Below are positions 47,065-57,100 of a stretch of 64,000 nt of DNA, piece after piece (position 1 is the stretch's first letter; each line of letters starts with the position of its first letter). The position numbers and the translations under genes are program-made. This DNA comes from Microtetraspora glauca (GTDB taxonomy: Bacteria; Actinomycetota; Actinomycetes; Streptomycetales; Streptomycetaceae), in the NCBI GenBank assembly GCA_000721275.1, contig JOFO01000011.1:62001-126000 (forward strand). Direction: 5' to 3'. The notes beneath the pieces are model-generated. The model worked only from the letters and a program-made list of their open reading frames with translations, did no database searches and was not told the DNA's origin.

Positions 47065-47921
47065 AGCTCTCCCAGCAGCTTCTCGACGTAGCCGAGCGAC
47101 GCCTGAGGTGTGAGTGCTTGCGCGCGTAGGATTCCGTACTTGATCTCCAGACCCCACACGAGCCGCCGCTCGCTGTGTACATGACTCACGTTCTGGACCT
47201 CAACGTGCGCGATCCTGTTCCCCTTGTTCGTTTCGATCACCGTGAACGGGCCAGCCAGACCGGCGTTTTCCTCGCTGTCCAGGGGCATCACCTGGATCTC
47301 GACCGTCCGGCGGTGACCGGCGAGCAGGATCTGTTCAAGCTGCCCTCGCATGACAGTCCGCCCACCGATCGGTCGACGCAGCACTGACTCGTCGATCACG
47401 AAGCTCATGAGCGGCGACGGGCGCTTGGCGAAGATCTCCTGACGTAGCAGCCGGGCTGCGACGCGTCGCTCGATCTCCTCCTCGTCCAATGGCGGGCGCA
47501 TCATGCCGAAGACCGCTCCGGCATACTCCTTCGTCTGTAACAGGCCCGGCACGGCCTGGTTGGCATACACATGCAGCTCAACCGCCTCCGCCTCCAACTT
47601 CGCCGCATCCCGGAAGAACGCCGGGTACTGCGCCCGCGCCACCTCCTCCTTCATCTCCTTCAGGACCTCGCCCGCGTCCAGCAACTCGTCCGCCTGGTCG
47701 ATGAAGCGCGGCGGCGGGACCCTCCGCCCCTGTTCGTACGCCGCGATCGTCGACGCCGAGTACCCCAGCCGCACCCCGAACTCCGCGCGCTCCAACCCGG
47801 CCCGTACCCGGAACCGTTTCAGCTGGCGGCCGAAGACGCGCAGGATGCCCGAGCCCGGGTCCGGTGCGGCGGCGTCGCCGGCCGCATCATCATCGTCTGC
47901 CCGCTGGGTGGATTCGTTCAT
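47061..47921 (-). CDS. XRE-family regulator with DUF5753
   Basis: 286 residues from the ATG MNESTQRADD; AGGG lies ahead. An acidic low-complexity N-terminus (DDDDAAGDAAAPDPG) precedes the HTH (FRVRAGLERAEFGVRLGYSASTIAAYEQGRRVP, about 38-70). DUF5753 fills the rest (AVELHVYANQAVPGLLQTKEYAGAV ... RRPIGGRTVMRGQLEQIL ... VEIQVMPLDSEENAGLAGPFTVIE). WhiJ-like regulator, probably binding in the divergent region to the ATP-binding gene. The triad sits inside the defence island and is a candidate controller of the flanking genes. Confidence 0.9.
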   Translation of the reverse strand: MNESTQRADDDDAAGDAAAPDPGSGILRVFGRQLKRFRVRAGLERAEFGVRLGYSASTIAAYEQGRRVPPPRFIDQADELLDAGEVLKEMKEEVARAQYPAFFRDAAKLEAEAVELHVYANQAVPGLLQTKEYAGAVFGMMRPPLDEEEIERRVAARLLRQEIFAKRPSPLMSFVIDESVLRRPIGGRTVMRGQLEQILLAGHRRTVEIQVMPLDSEENAGLAGPFTVIETNKGNRIAHVEVQNVSHVHSERRLVWGLEIKYGILRAQALTPQASLGYVEKLLGEL

Positions 47922-48070
47922 GCCCGCCCTCACCTCCACCGGCCAACGCCGCTCCGCGTCGGCCGTCACGCTCCGCGCCGCCTACAGACACCGACACCGC
48001 GCCTACCGCTGCCCCCTGTACACGCGTCGGGCCTTACTCAGCGTAAGCGGCAGGCGCCAGCCTGTGCCCC

Positions 48071-48511
48071 ATGAACAGCGAAACTTCCCCCGCGTCCCTC
48101 GCCCTTGAGTTCGCGATGCGCTTCACGTCCTCCCCGCGCGGCGCCCGCCTCGCCCGGCGGCTCGTCTCCCACCGTCTGGACAGCTGGGGGCACCCGTACG
48201 CCTCGACCGCCAACGAGACCATGACGCTGATCGCCGCCGAGCTGACCGGTAACGCCGTGCGTCACGGGCACGTGGCCGGCCGGGATTTCCACCTCCGGCT
48301 CACCGACTCGGCGGACACCCTGCGTATCGAGGTCACCGACACCCGTACCGAGCGCGTACCGCTTCTCTCCTCCCACGAGCCGTCCGGCGACGTAGAGTCG
48401 GGGCGCGGGCTGCTGGTCGTGGCGCGGTTGGCGAGTCGGTGGGCGGTGGTGCCGCGCGTGGGTGCTCCGGGGAAGACCGTATGGGCCGAACTGTGCCTTT
48501 CCCGCCAATGA
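48071..48511 (+). CDS. RsbW-like ATP-binding protein (anti-sigma-factor type)
   Basis: 146 residues. HATPase_c_2 fold: N-box LIAAELTGNAVRHG (about 53-66), IEVTDTRTERVP with the ADP-contacting Asp, and GRGLLVVARLASRWAV. Third member of the DUF397/XRE/ATPase triad common in Streptomyces, read divergently from the XRE gene. Probably binds a regulator rather than acting as a sensor kinase. Confidence 0.88.
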   Translation: MNSETSPASLALEFAMRFTSSPRGARLARRLVSHRLDSWGHPYASTANETMTLIAAELTGNAVRHGHVAGRDFHLRLTDSADTLRIEVTDTRTERVPLLSSHEPSGDVESGRGLLVVARLASRWAVVPRVGAPGKTVWAELCLSRQ

Positions 48512-48576
48512 TCAGCAGGTTTCGGAAACGAGCCGACGGCCAGTCAGTGCCTGCCACTAGCGTCGTTCGTCCGTCT

Positions 48577-48587
48577 GTGCACTGCAC
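48577..48587 (+). promoter_or_regulatory. Small inverted repeat ahead of the EACC1 gene
   Basis: GTGCA-C-TGCAC, 28 bases upstream of the EACC1 start and just ahead of an AAAGGAGAA ribosome site. Possible operator; short enough to be chance. Confidence 0.25.
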
Positions 48588-48614
48588 GGGGGAGCCCAAA
48601 GGAGAACAGCGCAC

Positions 48615-49040
48615 GTGAGCAGCACCACCCACACCGACCCGGCCGCCGGTTACCGCGTCTCCCTCGTCGACGAGGATCCGCTGCGTGCCCGGCGCGAGGC
48701 CCGCGAATTGCTCGCCGCCCTGGCCGAGGCCGACCCGCAGGCCGCGCTCGACGTCCCGGCCGGCCCCGCGACCACCGGCACCACCCCCGTCAAGGGCGGA
48801 CCGGTCGCGGACCTCCTCAGTCTGGTGTTCGCCGGTGGCTCCCTGGCCGCCGCCACGCTTCAGCTCTGGCTGGCGCGCGTGCCGCAGCGGACGATCGTCG
48901 TGACGCGGCCCGACGGGGCGACGCTGACCATCTCCGGGAAGCAGGCCCGTGCGGACGACGCGCGGATCGAGCGGTTCCTCGACGGTGGTGCGGGTACGGC
49001 GGACGAGGACGGCGCGCAGGGCGGGCCGGGCGCGGCGTGA
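48615..49040 (+). CDS. EACC1 domain protein (effector-associated constant component)
   Basis: 141 residues. GTG with AAAGGAG nine bases upstream. Layout fits the EACC1 family described by the Aravind group: an N-terminal alpha/beta part (YRVSLVDEDPLRARREARELLAALAEA is conserved-looking), a single hydrophobic helix GGPVADLLSLVFAGGSLAAATLQLWLA (about 61-87) and a beta-hairpin QRTIVVTRPDGATLTISG. EACC1 proteins are small partners encoded beside varied toxic effectors in NTP-dependent conflict systems. Here the stop overlaps the caspase gene start by four bases (GTGA), so effector and partner are coupled. Confidence 0.85.
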   Translation: MSSTTHTDPAAGYRVSLVDEDPLRARREARELLAALAEADPQAALDVPAGPATTGTTPVKGGPVADLLSLVFAGGSLAAATLQLWLARVPQRTIVVTRPDGATLTISGKQARADDARIERFLDGGAGTADEDGAQGGPGAA

Positions 49041-52000
49041 GTGACAACGACCGGTACGCCATGCTCGTCGGCGTATCCACGTACGACAGCGAGCGGTACC
49101 ACGACCTGCCGGCGGTGCGGGCGGACCTGCACTACATGCAGGCGGTCCTGGAGAACACCGAGATCGGCATGTACAACGACTGCGCGATGGTCGCGGAGCC
49201 GACGCGCGCCGAGATGCTGCACGCCGTCGAGACGTTCCTGGAGGAGCGGCAGGCCAGCGAGACGGCACTGCTCTACTTCAGCGGACACGGGGAGTTCTGC
49301 GAGGCGGACGGGCAGCTGTACTTCCTGACCCGGGACGCCGATCCGGACGACCTGCCGGGTACGGCCGTGCCGGCCGAGTTCCTGGAGCGGATGCTCACGT
49401 CGTGCCGGGCCTCCTCGAAGGTCGTGCTGCTCGACTGCTGCTCCAGCGGCTCCGTCGTCCAGGGGTGGACGGCCAAGGGGGCGGCCGACGACGTACGTCC
49501 CGCGCCCAGCACGCTGCTGCGGCCGACCGGCGTGTACTTCATCACCGCCTCGGACGCCCTCCAGCCCGCCTCGGCCCTGGCTCCGGCCGGTTCCTCCCTC
49601 GGCACGTCCCGGTTCACCGGGGAGATCGTCGAGGGGCTACGCAGCGGGCGGATCAAGGACAGCGGCTGGATCACGCCGGACGACCTGTTCGAGTACCTGA
49701 CCGCGCAGATGGTGCGCATCGGCGTGCCCGAGGAGCAGCGGCCCACGAAGTCCACCATCCGTGCGACACATTCCCTGCCGCTGGCCCGCTCGGTGGCGCG
49801 GTCCGTCCAGCTCCCCGCGCCGCCACCGGAAGCCGGTGGCGGTCTCCCGGTCTCCTCGACGCTGTCGAAGGCCCGCGGCCTTGTCGCGCAGGACGCGCAC
49901 GACGGCGTGGACCGGGAGCGTCTGCTGCGCTACTACGCGCACTGCCTGCAGGCGCAGGCCGAGGCGAAGATGCTGCCCGACCGGGACAGCGGCCGGAACT
50001 CCGCGTACTTCCTGCTGGGGCAGGGGCCGGAGACGATCCAGTCCGGGCTGGGGTCCGGTCTTCCCGCGCCCGGTGGGCTGCCGAAGGCGAAGAGCACGGG
50101 TGCGAAGGTCGACGAGGCCGGGTTGCAGGAGTACTGGTACGGGTACCCGGCCGTGACGCTGCCCGAGCGCGGCGGGCACGGCGGGCGGCGGGCCGCGGTG
50201 CGCATCGCGCCGCTGCTGGTCCAGCCGATGGAGCTGGCGCCCGACGAGGACGGGCGGGACCGGCTGCGGCCGAGCGGGGTGCCGTCGCTGCACAGCGGTG
50301 TGCTCATGGAACTGCTGGAGGACGAGGAGGCGGCCGAGTTGCTCGGCCGCTGGCAGCCGACCTGGCAGGAGGGCAACGCCGCCCAGATGGTGAAGGCGGT
50401 GCGGGAGCTCCTGACGCGGCTCGAACTCCCGGAGCTGGAGCCGCTCGACCTGTCCGCGCTCAGCGAGCGGTCCGTCATGGACTCGCTGCGTCCGGGCGTC
50501 CACAACACCGCTGTCCTCCTCACGCCCTCGGGTCTGGAGCGGACCGCGTCCGAAGGGCTCGTGGAGAACCTGCTCCAGATGTCCACGCGCGCCGACCACA
50601 TCCCCGGTACCGCCCTGGACGCGCTCCTCACGGGGGGTGGCAACGGCAGGTCGGGCGGGCGCGACACGCCGCCGGTCCTGGTCTCCCCCGGGCCGTGCAA
50701 CGAGAGCCAGGCGCGGGTGATCACGTCGGCGATGACCCGGCCGCTCACCGTCTCCACCGGGCCGCCCGGCACCGGGAAGAGCGAGGTGGTGGTGGCGGTG
50801 GTCGCCACCGCCGTGGCTGCCGGGCAGTCCGTGCTCGTCGCCTCCACCAACAACGAGGCCGTGAACGTGGTGGCCGAGCGCTGCGACGCGATCTCCCCGG
50901 GGCTGCTCATGCGCACGGGGAACAAGGAGGCCCGAGAAGCGGAGGCCACGAAGCTGGAGCGGCTGCTCGCCGAGCCGGTCGAGGCCTCGGCGCGGGGTGC
51001 GGCGACGGTGGCGGGCGACCTCAGGAACCGGCACGCCCGGGCCGCCGAGCACGAGGCCGGGGCGGCGCGGCTGGTCGGGGAGGAGGTGCGGCTGCTGGAG
51101 CTGCTGCGGGAGCGGGAGCGCCGCGCGGACGAGCTCGGGCTGCCGGTGGAGCTGCTGGAGCGGGCGTGGTCCGAGGGCGGGAGCGCGGCGCTCACCGGCT
51201 GGGAGGACCGGGCGCGCAAGGCTGCCGTCGCCCGCTGGTACTCCTTCGGCCGGTGGCGCAGGGGGCGGGCGCTGTCCGCGTTCGTCGCCTCCGCCGGGGA
51301 AGACCGTGCGGGCGCGTGGCCGGCGTGGGCCGCGGAACGGCCCGTACCGCCTGAGCTGCTGCTCTCCCTCGCCGAGGCCGCCGGAGTGGAGGGCGCGCTC
51401 AGGAGCCTCGTACCGGGGCATCTCGCCCTGGACGAGGAGGCGCTGAAGCGGGCGCGGCTGGAGAGCCGGGCGGGTCTGTCGGAGGTGTCGGGCGAGCTGG
51501 CCCGGGCCGTGGCCGCCGAGGCGATGACGCGGGGGCGGTCCCTGATGGCCCAGCGGCTCCAGGCTCTGCGCCGGGGCTCCGGCTTCTGGAAGAGCCAGCG
51601 CAATCTGATGGCGCACCTGAAAGGCTGGGCCATCAGCACCCACTCGGTGCGCCAGCTCGAACTCGTCCCGGAGCTCTTCGACCTCGTCGTGATCGACGAG
51701 GCCAGCCAGTGCTCGATCCCGTCGGTGCTGCCGCTGCTGTTCCGGGCCAAGCGGGCGCTGATCATCGGGGACCCGATGCAGCTCGGGCACATTCCTGGGA
51801 TCACGGTGCAGCAGGAGCGGCAGGCGCGGGTGCGGGCGGGGCTGAGCGCGGCGCAGCTGGAGGATCACCGGCTCGCCTACCACGTGTACTCCGCGTACCA
51901 CGCGGCGGCGCAGCACGGCGAGGAGACGCTGCTGCTCGACGAGCACTACCGGTGCCATCCGGCGATCGCCGATGTCGTCAACGGTCACTGTTACGCCGGG

Positions 52001-52909
52001 CAGTTGCAGGTCCTCACCGACGTCAGGAGGCAGGTTCCGGCGCTCGATCCGGTCGGATCGGGCGGTCCGGCGCCCGCCCTCGGCTGGGTGGACGTGCCGG
52101 ACGGCGTGTCCACGCTGGGCCCGGGTGGCCGGTCCTCACGGAACGCGGCGGAGGCCGCCCGGGTGCGGGAGACGGTGGACGAGCTGCTCGCGCGGCTTCC
52201 CGAGGACGCGACGGTGGGCGTGGTGACGCCGTTCCGTGCCCAGAAGGACGCCCTGGCGCGGGTGTGGGCGGACGACGACCGCGTGCGGGTCGGCACGGTG
52301 CACGCCTTCCAGGGCGGGCAGCGGGACGTCATGGTCCTCAGCCCGGTGGCCACCGGCAACACCCCGCCCCGGACGACGTACTGGGTGTCGAGCCAGGTCA
52401 ACCTGTGGAACGTCGCCGTCACCCGGGCGAAGTCGCAGCTGATCACGGTGGGCAGCCACGCCTTCTGGCAGGGGCAGTCGGGGCTTCCGGCGCTCCTCGC
52501 GGAGCGGTCGGAGGTGCTGGGAGCGGGCGCGTCGGCGGACCGGCCCGGCGCGGCCTTCGGCGCGAGGTCGCGGAGCGCCTTCCGGGAGGAGCTCACGGAC
52601 CGGCTCCAGGACTTCCTCGGGCGCCGTGGTGTGACCGATCTGGAGCGCGAGGCGGTGGTCGGCGGGCACGTCGTCGACCTGCTGTTCACGGTGGACGGCG
52701 CCAACACCGCCGTCCTCGTCGACACCGGGCCCGAGCACGGGCAGGACCCGGCCCGCCACCTGCGTCTGACGCACGCGCGCGGCGACCTGCTGCCCGGGCT
52801 GCCGTCCGGCGGCTCCGGCGCGAAGCCCGGACCGGTGGCGCGGACGGTCCGGGTGCCGGCGTGGCGGATCCTGGCGGGTGACGTGATGCTGGAGCCGCTG
52901 TTCGGCTGA
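49037..52909 (+). CDS. Caspase-like protease fused to SF1 (Upf1-like) helicase
   Basis: 1,290 residues. About 1-240 is a peptidase C14 (EACC1-associated caspase) domain: catalytic His84 in YFSGHGE and Cys135 in LLDCCSSG. After a linker comes an SF1B helicase: Walker A GPPGTGKSE (about 575-583), Walker B IDEASQ (near 888), GDPMQLGHIPG (near 911), DEHYRCHP (near 968), VHAFQGGQRDVMVL (near 1087) and NVAVTRAKSQL (near 1125). The last 100 residues (REELTDRLQDFLGRRGV ... VVDLLFTVDGANTAVLVD) resemble a PD-(D/E)xK-like fold of related helicases, but lysine is missing, so probably inactive. Likely logic: the helicase senses aberrant nucleic acid and the caspase executes cell suicide. Confidence 0.88.
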   Translation: MSDNDRYAMLVGVSTYDSERYHDLPAVRADLHYMQAVLENTEIGMYNDCAMVAEPTRAEMLHAVETFLEERQASETALLYFSGHGEFCEADGQLYFLTRDADPDDLPGTAVPAEFLERMLTSCRASSKVVLLDCCSSGSVVQGWTAKGAADDVRPAPSTLLRPTGVYFITASDALQPASALAPAGSSLGTSRFTGEIVEGLRSGRIKDSGWITPDDLFEYLTAQMVRIGVPEEQRPTKSTIRATHSLPLARSVARSVQLPAPPPEAGGGLPVSSTLSKARGLVAQDAHDGVDRERLLRYYAHCLQAQAEAKMLPDRDSGRNSAYFLLGQGPETIQSGLGSGLPAPGGLPKAKSTGAKVDEAGLQEYWYGYPAVTLPERGGHGGRRAAVRIAPLLVQPMELAPDEDGRDRLRPSGVPSLHSGVLMELLEDEEAAELLGRWQPTWQEGNAAQMVKAVRELLTRLELPELEPLDLSALSERSVMDSLRPGVHNTAVLLTPSGLERTASEGLVENLLQMSTRADHIPGTALDALLTGGGNGRSGGRDTPPVLVSPGPCNESQARVITSAMTRPLTVSTGPPGTGKSEVVVAVVATAVAAGQSVLVASTNNEAVNVVAERCDAISPGLLMRTGNKEAREAEATKLERLLAEPVEASARGAATVAGDLRNRHARAAEHEAGAARLVGEEVRLLELLRERERRADELGLPVELLERAWSEGGSAALTGWEDRARKAAVARWYSFGRWRRGRALSAFVASAGEDRAGAWPAWAAERPVPPELLLSLAEAAGVEGALRSLVPGHLALDEEALKRARLESRAGLSEVSGELARAVAAEAMTRGRSLMAQRLQALRRGSGFWKSQRNLMAHLKGWAISTHSVRQLELVPELFDLVVIDEASQCSIPSVLPLLFRAKRALIIGDPMQLGHIPGITVQQERQARVRAGLSAAQLEDHRLAYHVYSAYHAAAQHGEETLLLDEHYRCHPAIADVVNGHCYAGQLQVLTDVRRQVPALDPVGSGGPAPALGWVDVPDGVSTLGPGGRSSRNAAEAARVRETVDELLARLPEDATVGVVTPFRAQKDALARVWADDDRVRVGTVHAFQGGQRDVMVLSPVATGNTPPRTTYWVSSQVNLWNVAVTRAKSQLITVGSHAFWQGQSGLPALLAERSEVLGAGASADRPGAAFGARSRSAFREELTDRLQDFLGRRGVTDLEREAVVGGHVVDLLFTVDGANTAVLVDTGPEHGQDPARHLRLTHARGDLLPGLPSGGSGAKPGPVARTVRVPAWRILAGDVMLEPLFG

Positions 52910-52927
52910 GCCGTGCACCCGGCGGAG

Positions 52928-53974
52928 TCAGTGCCGCAGGCTCCGGACGACGTGCGTCATGTGCTGGATGTTGCCGACGCGCAGCCAGACTCCGACGTTG
53001 CCGGTGCCTTCGCGGCCGTGCCCGTGTGCGCAGTCGCGGAGCCAGGTCTCGCCCGCGCTCGCCGCCGGTCCCCGGAAGTCCGGCAGGGCGAGGATGTCCC
53101 GCGCGGCGGCCCGGACGGCGGCGGAGCGGTCAGGTCCTCGTGTCGGCACCTTCACGAGGACGTACGACTCGTCGGTGGTGTACCGCAGCGCATTCCAGGG
53201 CGGGCCTCCCTTGCCGGTGGAGGGCGGGCGGGCGATGCCCCTCGTGGAGTCGGCGCCGTAGTCGCCGTACGCGAGGACGGAGACGAACTCCTTTCTGCTG
53301 CTCCGCGCTTCCGTCCACACGCGCCGGTCCGAGCGTGGTACGACCGCGCTGCCGCGCTCCAGGAGCCGGGCGGTGACGTCGGGGAAGGCGCCGCCCAGGA
53401 CGGCCGCCGTGCGCCAGGGGAACAGTGGCAGCAGGGCGTCCAGCGCGCGCCGTGTCTCCTTCGCGGCGTCGGTGCGACCGGCGGGGACGGCGCCCAGGTC
53501 GAGCAGGAGGTCCGCCTCCACGGCGGGGTCAACACGGGCGATGAGGACGCGGACGGTATGAAGGGGCACGTCGTCCCAGTGGCCGGGCATCATGAGGCGG
53601 ATGCCGAGCCCGCTCCCCGTGGTACGGGCGTGCCGGAGCATCGCGTTCTGGTGTGCCTCGGAGCGGTCGGGTCCCGTCACCGGGCGCAGCGGACTCACAT
53701 CGGCGTTCGCGGACAGCGCCCCGGCCAGCGCCGACTGCTGTGCCTCGTCGGCGAACGGACAGTCGACCCACGCCGGATGATGGCGATGGGCCTTCCGCAC
53801 GCGCCACAGGTCGTCCCGTACGCCCACGGCGAGGGCGTCGGGATGTGCGCCCGCGCGGGGCGGAAGGTTCCACAGCGGCACGACGGCCGCCTGCACCGCG
53901 GGGATCAGCTGCCGGTACGCCTGGCAGGCGTGCTGCTTGGCCGGCAGGACGGGCACGTACAGCGGTCCGGACAT
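52928..53974 (-). CDS. Beta family protein (T4 Beta-like)
   Basis: 348 residues, ATG with GGGGGAG ahead. N-terminus YVPVLPAKQHACQAYRQL matches the Beta protein family, first named from phage T4 and frequent in bacterial defence and prophage regions; biochemical role not known to me. The fold looks TIM-barrel-like: repeated strand-helix units with RLMMPGHWDDVP, ADLLLDLGAV and RVWTEARSS. It is the only minus-strand gene between the caspase-helicase and the giant helicase, converging on the former with 18 bases between stops. Confidence 0.8.
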   Translation of the reverse strand: MSGPLYVPVLPAKQHACQAYRQLIPAVQAAVVPLWNLPPRAGAHPDALAVGVRDDLWRVRKAHRHHPAWVDCPFADEAQQSALAGALSANADVSPLRPVTGPDRSEAHQNAMLRHARTTGSGLGIRLMMPGHWDDVPLHTVRVLIARVDPAVEADLLLDLGAVPAGRTDAAKETRRALDALLPLFPWRTAAVLGGAFPDVTARLLERGSAVVPRSDRRVWTEARSSRKEFVSVLAYGDYGADSTRGIARPPSTGKGGPPWNALRYTTDESYVLVKVPTRGPDRSAAVRAAARDILALPDFRGPAASAGETWLRDCAHGHGREGTGNVGVWLRVGNIQHMTHVVRSLRH

Positions 53975-54189
53975 GGCGGCTCCCCCTCGGCTCTTGCCCG
54001 CGTCCTCTTCGCCGCGCCTGTCCTCGTCCGTTCCGTTGTCCGTTCCAGAATCCGCCGCGTTACCGCCGCAGGAAATGACGTCTTTTCGGCCTTCATGACT
54101 GAAAACTCGATGAATCTGGAAGCGCTGTGATCACCGAGGTACTGTTCGTGAGGCTCGGCAGCGGTATCGGCAAGGCGAAAGGGACCGTC
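53975..54189. promoter_or_regulatory. Divergent promoter region of the Beta gene and the giant helicase
   Basis: 215 bases. The part nearer the helicase (54040-54120) is less GC-rich and is the likely promoter, but no exact elements can be set. Nothing else seen. Confidence 0.4.
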
Positions 54190-57100
54190 GTGAAGCCCAC
54201 CATGGCCGCCGCCCAGTTGCGCGGCAGTCTGACGCAGTACCTCACGACGACGTACGCCCTCGCCGACGAGGGCACCCGGCGTGCCCTGGAGCGCTTCCTC
54301 GGGCATCCCGAGACGGGGATCTTCCGGGGGCCGTACCTCCGGATCCGGACGCCGTTCCACGTGGCCGACGACGGCTGGCAGCGGGAGCTGGAGTGGACGG
54401 CCGGATTCCCCGGCTTCGCCCCGTACCGGCACCAGGCCCGGGCGTGGGCGCGGCTGTCCACGCTGCACGGTCCGGCCCTGCCGACGCTGGTGACCACCGG
54501 GACCGGCTCCGGAAAGACGGAGTCGTTCCTGATCCCGGTGCTCGACCACTGCCGCCGCGAACGGGCGCGCGGCAACCGGGGCGTCAAGGCCGTCCTGCTG
54601 TACCCGATGAACGCGCTCGCCACCGACCAGGCCGGCCGCATCGGCGACTACCTGGCGCGGCCCGAGCTGGCGCAGGTGACGGCCGGTCTGTACATCGGCG
54701 ACCGGCCCGACACGGACTTCCGCCGGGTGATGACCCGGCGCGAGGAGATGCGCGTGTCGCCGCCGGACGTGCTGATCACCAACTACAAGATGCTCGACCT
54801 GCTGCTCCAGCGCGGCGAGGACCGCTCCCTGTGGGAGGGCGCCGACCTCACGTACGTCGTGCTGGACGAGTTCCACACGTACGACGGGGCGCAGGGCACC
54901 GACGTGGCCATGCTGCTGCGGCGGCTGGCCGCGGCGACCGGTGCGTCACGGCCGGGCCGGCCGCTCGGGTCGATCTGCCCGGTGGCAACGTCGGCGACCC
55001 TGGGCGAGGGGCCGGCGGGCACCGTGGGCAAGGAGGCCGGCGGCATCCTCGACGTGGCGTCGCGGGTGTTCGGGATGCCCTTCCCGGCGGACGCGGTGGT
55101 CGGCGAGGAGCGGATGTCGGCCGAGGAGTTCACGGGCGCTGTGGACTACGAACTGCCCGAGCCGCCGACGCCGCAGGAGGTCATCGCCTGTTCGGGCGGT
55201 CCCGGTGTGGAGGCCCAGCCCGATCTGCTGGACCTGGACGGGCTGGCGGAGCGGCTGCTCGGCCGCGCCAGCCTCGACGCCTTCCGCATCGGGCGGCTGC
55301 TCAAGCGCCACGACTTCACCCACGGCGTGCTGTCGCTGCTCGGCGGGGAGCCGCTGGACGAGTGGGGGCTGCGGGACCGGCTGGCCCGCTTCGGATACGC
55401 GTGGGGACGCACCGCGCGGGAGAACCCGCAGCTCGTGCTCCAGGCGCTGTCGCGCTTCGTCGCCCTGCTGTCGGCGGCGCGCGACCCGGAGTCCGACGAG
55501 CGCCGGCCCCGGCCGCTGCTGCACATCGAGGCCCACCTGTGGGTCCGGCCCGTCACCCGGGTGCTACGGGGCGTGGGGGCGGCCCCCGAGTTCCGCTGGT
55601 ACGAGGACGACCGCACCGCGGCCCGCCGTGCCGCGCTGCACGCCGCCCCGGTCACCGACGAGGAGCCCGACGGATCGTCCGGCGGCTGGCCTTCGGCCTC
55701 GGCGCGGCCGCAGCCGCTGCCCGGGGCCGACACCGCCGTCCGGCCCGCCGAGGTGCATCTGCCCGCGGTGTACTGCCGCAACTGCGGCCGTTCCGGCTGG
55801 GCCGCGCTGTCCCCCGAGGCGGACCCGCAGCGGCTGGTCATGGCCCAGGACCGCATCTGGCGGGCGTCCGTGGGCCGGGACAAGCGGCGCCTGCGCTACT
55901 TCATCGCCGCCACGCAGAGCGAGCGGCAGCAGACGCTGGACGCGCTGACCGGTGCGCGGCCGTCGGACGGCGGCGGGGTCGACCCGCTGTCGGTGGTGGT
56001 GCTCGACGGCGGGCAGGGCACGTACCGGCTGCCGACGCCGTCGGACGCGGGCGACCTGATCGACGCCTGGTTCGCCCTGGCCGTGCTCGACAAGAAGTCG
56101 GCCGACCGGGCCGCCAAGGACGACCGCTGCCCGGCCTGCCACACCGACAACAGCATCCGCTTCCTCGGCACCGCGCAGGCGGCGCTCGCCTCGGCGACCG
56201 TCACCCAGCTGTTCACGGGCGGCGACATCGCGCTCGTACCGGAGGAGCGCAAGACGCTGCTCTTCAACGACTCCACGCAGGACGCCGCCCACCGGGCCGG
56301 ATACGTCGCGAACGCCTCGTACAAGTTCTCGCTGCGCTCGCTGCTCGCCCACAACCTGGACGAGTCGGGCGCGCCGACCGCGCTCAACGACCTGATCGGG
56401 CACGTCCTGGAGTCGGTGGACGACCCCGAGGCGCTGGCCGCCGTCGTGCCGCCCGACCTGCACGACGAGCCCGGCGTCGACCGGCTCCTGTCGGGACGCG
56501 GCACCGGCGACGCGCGGACGTGGAAGCTGATCGGCGAGCGTCTCGCCTTCGCCACCGTCATGGAGTTCGGGCTGCGCAGCCGCATGGGCCGCACCCTGGA
56601 GCTGACGCGGACCGCCGCGGCCGAAGTGGTCATCGCGGACCCCGAGCGCGTCACGGCGCTCGCCCGCGACATCCACCTGGCCCTGCCGGGCCAGCTCCTC
56701 GTCACCGGCGGGCTGCCCACGCCCGACCGCTACCTCGCCTACGTCCGCGGCCTGCTGGAGCGGCTGCGGCTGCGGGGCGCGGTGCACCACCGGTGGCTCG
56801 ACACCTGGATGAAGGAGGCCGGCACCAACCGGTACCTCATCTCCGGCCGCCGGCCGGAAGGCATGCCCGCGTTCCCCGAAGGCGTGGCTCCGCCCCGCTT
56901 CCTGCTGGACGGCCAGAAGGACAGGTCGGAGTTCGACGCGATCACCGGCCGGCTGGGCTGGTACCAGGACTGGACCCGCCGCTGTCTCGGCCTGGACGCC
57001 GCCGGCGCCACCGAGTACCTGCGGCGGCTGCTGCCCGCCCTCGCCGACGAGCGGGTCCTCGCGGTGCGCACCGCCCGGGACCGGCAGACACGGCTCTACG

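Noticed and set aside
49037..52909. Active PD-(D/E)xK nuclease at the end of the caspase-helicase
   Set aside because: The fold-like pattern is present, but the catalytic lysine and a clear E/D-x-K are missing.
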